Part shown: piece after piece, positions 63,535 to 64,000 of the stretch
How positions within the stretch are numbered: position 1 is the first letter of the stretch
Layout of the letters: every line of letters begins with the position of its first letter
Assembly (NCBI GenBank): GCA_038123275.1
Contig: JAYORG010000008.1
Span: 1 to 64,000, forward strand
Length of the DNA stretch: 64,000 bases
Source of the DNA: CAJQHT01 sp038123275
Lineage (GTDB): Bacteria; Pseudomonadota; Alphaproteobacteria; Rickettsiales; UBA1997
Direction: 5' to 3'
Made by a program: the position numbers and the translations under genes
The notes under the pieces: model-generated
What the model was told of the DNA's origin: nothing
What the model saw: only the letters and a program-made list of their open reading frames with translations
Database searches by the model: none

Positions 63535-64000
63535 ATGTCTAAAGTTTTAGATAAGCCAAAAAAGAAAAAAAAATCAGGACAAAAAAAGTCAAGATCTAAA
63601 ACAAGGCACCAAGCAGTAGAGTTTATAGATAATGATGCAGACCCTATCCTTCCTCAAGGAAATTTGGGAATGAATCATGTAGAATATCTTTTCCAAAATT
63701 TAATACAAAATATTGATCAAAAAGTTGGGGAAGATGTAGGTAGAAAATATGGTGCTACAATAGTTATACAAGATGGTGGTAATAATATTCAGCTAAGAGA
63801 GCAAATAGAGAATTTTCTTTTAGGACAAGATCCAGTAACTGCTCATGGGGCGGTTGAAAGAAAGGCTCTTGATAGAAAACTTGGGCAAGAGAGAGTATTA
63901 TTAATGTTAAGTACCCAAGACCATTTACCATCTATTATATCTGGTAATTTATCTAAAGGAGCTAAATATAATCACTGGACAGTTTTACATTTAAAAAGGG
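63535..64000 (+). CDS. Partial hypothetical protein with possible C48-protease-like segment
   Basis: Runs off the right edge; 155 codons are visible. A basic N-terminus (DKPKKKKKSGQKKSRSKTRH) is followed by a globular part with VEYLFQNLIQNIDQKVGEDV. The last visible part is AKYNHWTVLHLKR, where NHW followed by hydrophobic residues resembles the catalytic His-Trp of Ulp1/C48 cysteine proteases. The catalytic Asp and Cys would lie beyond the window, so this is only a suggestion. Confidence 0.5.
   Translation, partial: MSKVLDKPKKKKKSGQKKSRSKTRHQAVEFIDNDADPILPQGNLGMNHVEYLFQNLIQNIDQKVGEDVGRKYGATIVIQDGGNNIQLREQIENFLLGQDPVTAHGAVERKALDRKLGQERVLLMLSTQDHLPSIISGNLSKGAKYNHWTVLHLKR

Overview
The window is strongly AT-rich double-stranded bacterial DNA using the standard code. 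The best guess is an obligate intracellular or endosymbiotic alphaproteobacterium, probably Rickettsiales-like. Supporting this are split b'/b subunits of the F0 ATP synthase, an rpoZ-spoT pair, ankyrin and leucine-rich-repeat-like proteins, Fic and RhuM-type genes, many decaying genes and weak ribosome binding sites. Genus and family cannot be fixed from the sequence alone.

Layout. 1-9.7 kb: a REP-associated transposase element beside tRNA-Ser(GCU), small redox genes (peroxiredoxin-like, FAD enzyme, CDGSH protein), a broken Fic-MerR gene, a SulP anion transporter with a UspA protein, and two gene remnants. 9.7-14 kb: atpE-atpX-atpF without atpB, then pheT and two small genes. 14-31 kb: a secondary-metabolite island bracketed by two near-identical Hpt genes. 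Its minus-strand operon is NRPS -> class III aminotransferase -> MFS exporter -> Sfp-type PPTase, with gaps of 0-16 nt. It is divergent from a TonB-dependent receptor and a YfiR-like gene. The NRPS reads C-A-T-E-C-A-T-R, so it should make a dipeptide with a D-configured first residue that is released reductively. 31-36 kb: EF-hand lipoprotein, uup, a DUF1016-nuclease fusion and palindromic repeats. 36-51 kb: asparaginase pseudogene, ankyrin protein, spoT-rpoZ, map, a flavin oxidoreductase, a Ser-rich possible kinase-like protein broken at a poly-A run, an MMPL exporter, MscS, metE and a beta-barrel protein. 51.6-54.2 kb: two putative effector-like genes separated by copies of one palindromic element. 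54.2-58 kb: a MutS homologue with a C-terminal GIY-YIG domain (the architecture of plant MSH1/MutS7), split by one frameshift and divergent from ung. 58-64 kb: histidine kinase remnant, XRE regulator, Fic protein, RhuM protein, MBL hydrolase, radical SAM protein and a truncated gene with a possible C48-protease-like segment.

Two systems stand out. One is the NRPS island with its own activation, export and possible uptake genes; its product could be a metallophore or an N-acyl dipeptide aldehyde/amine. The other is the MSH1-like mismatch-repair gene beside uracil-DNA glycosylase. A third theme is the number of short palindromic intergenic elements. They fall into several sequence families, and many end in a GGGGTCA-like motif that also flanks the RAYT transposase at the left end. 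Some have been incorporated into the 3' ends of genes.
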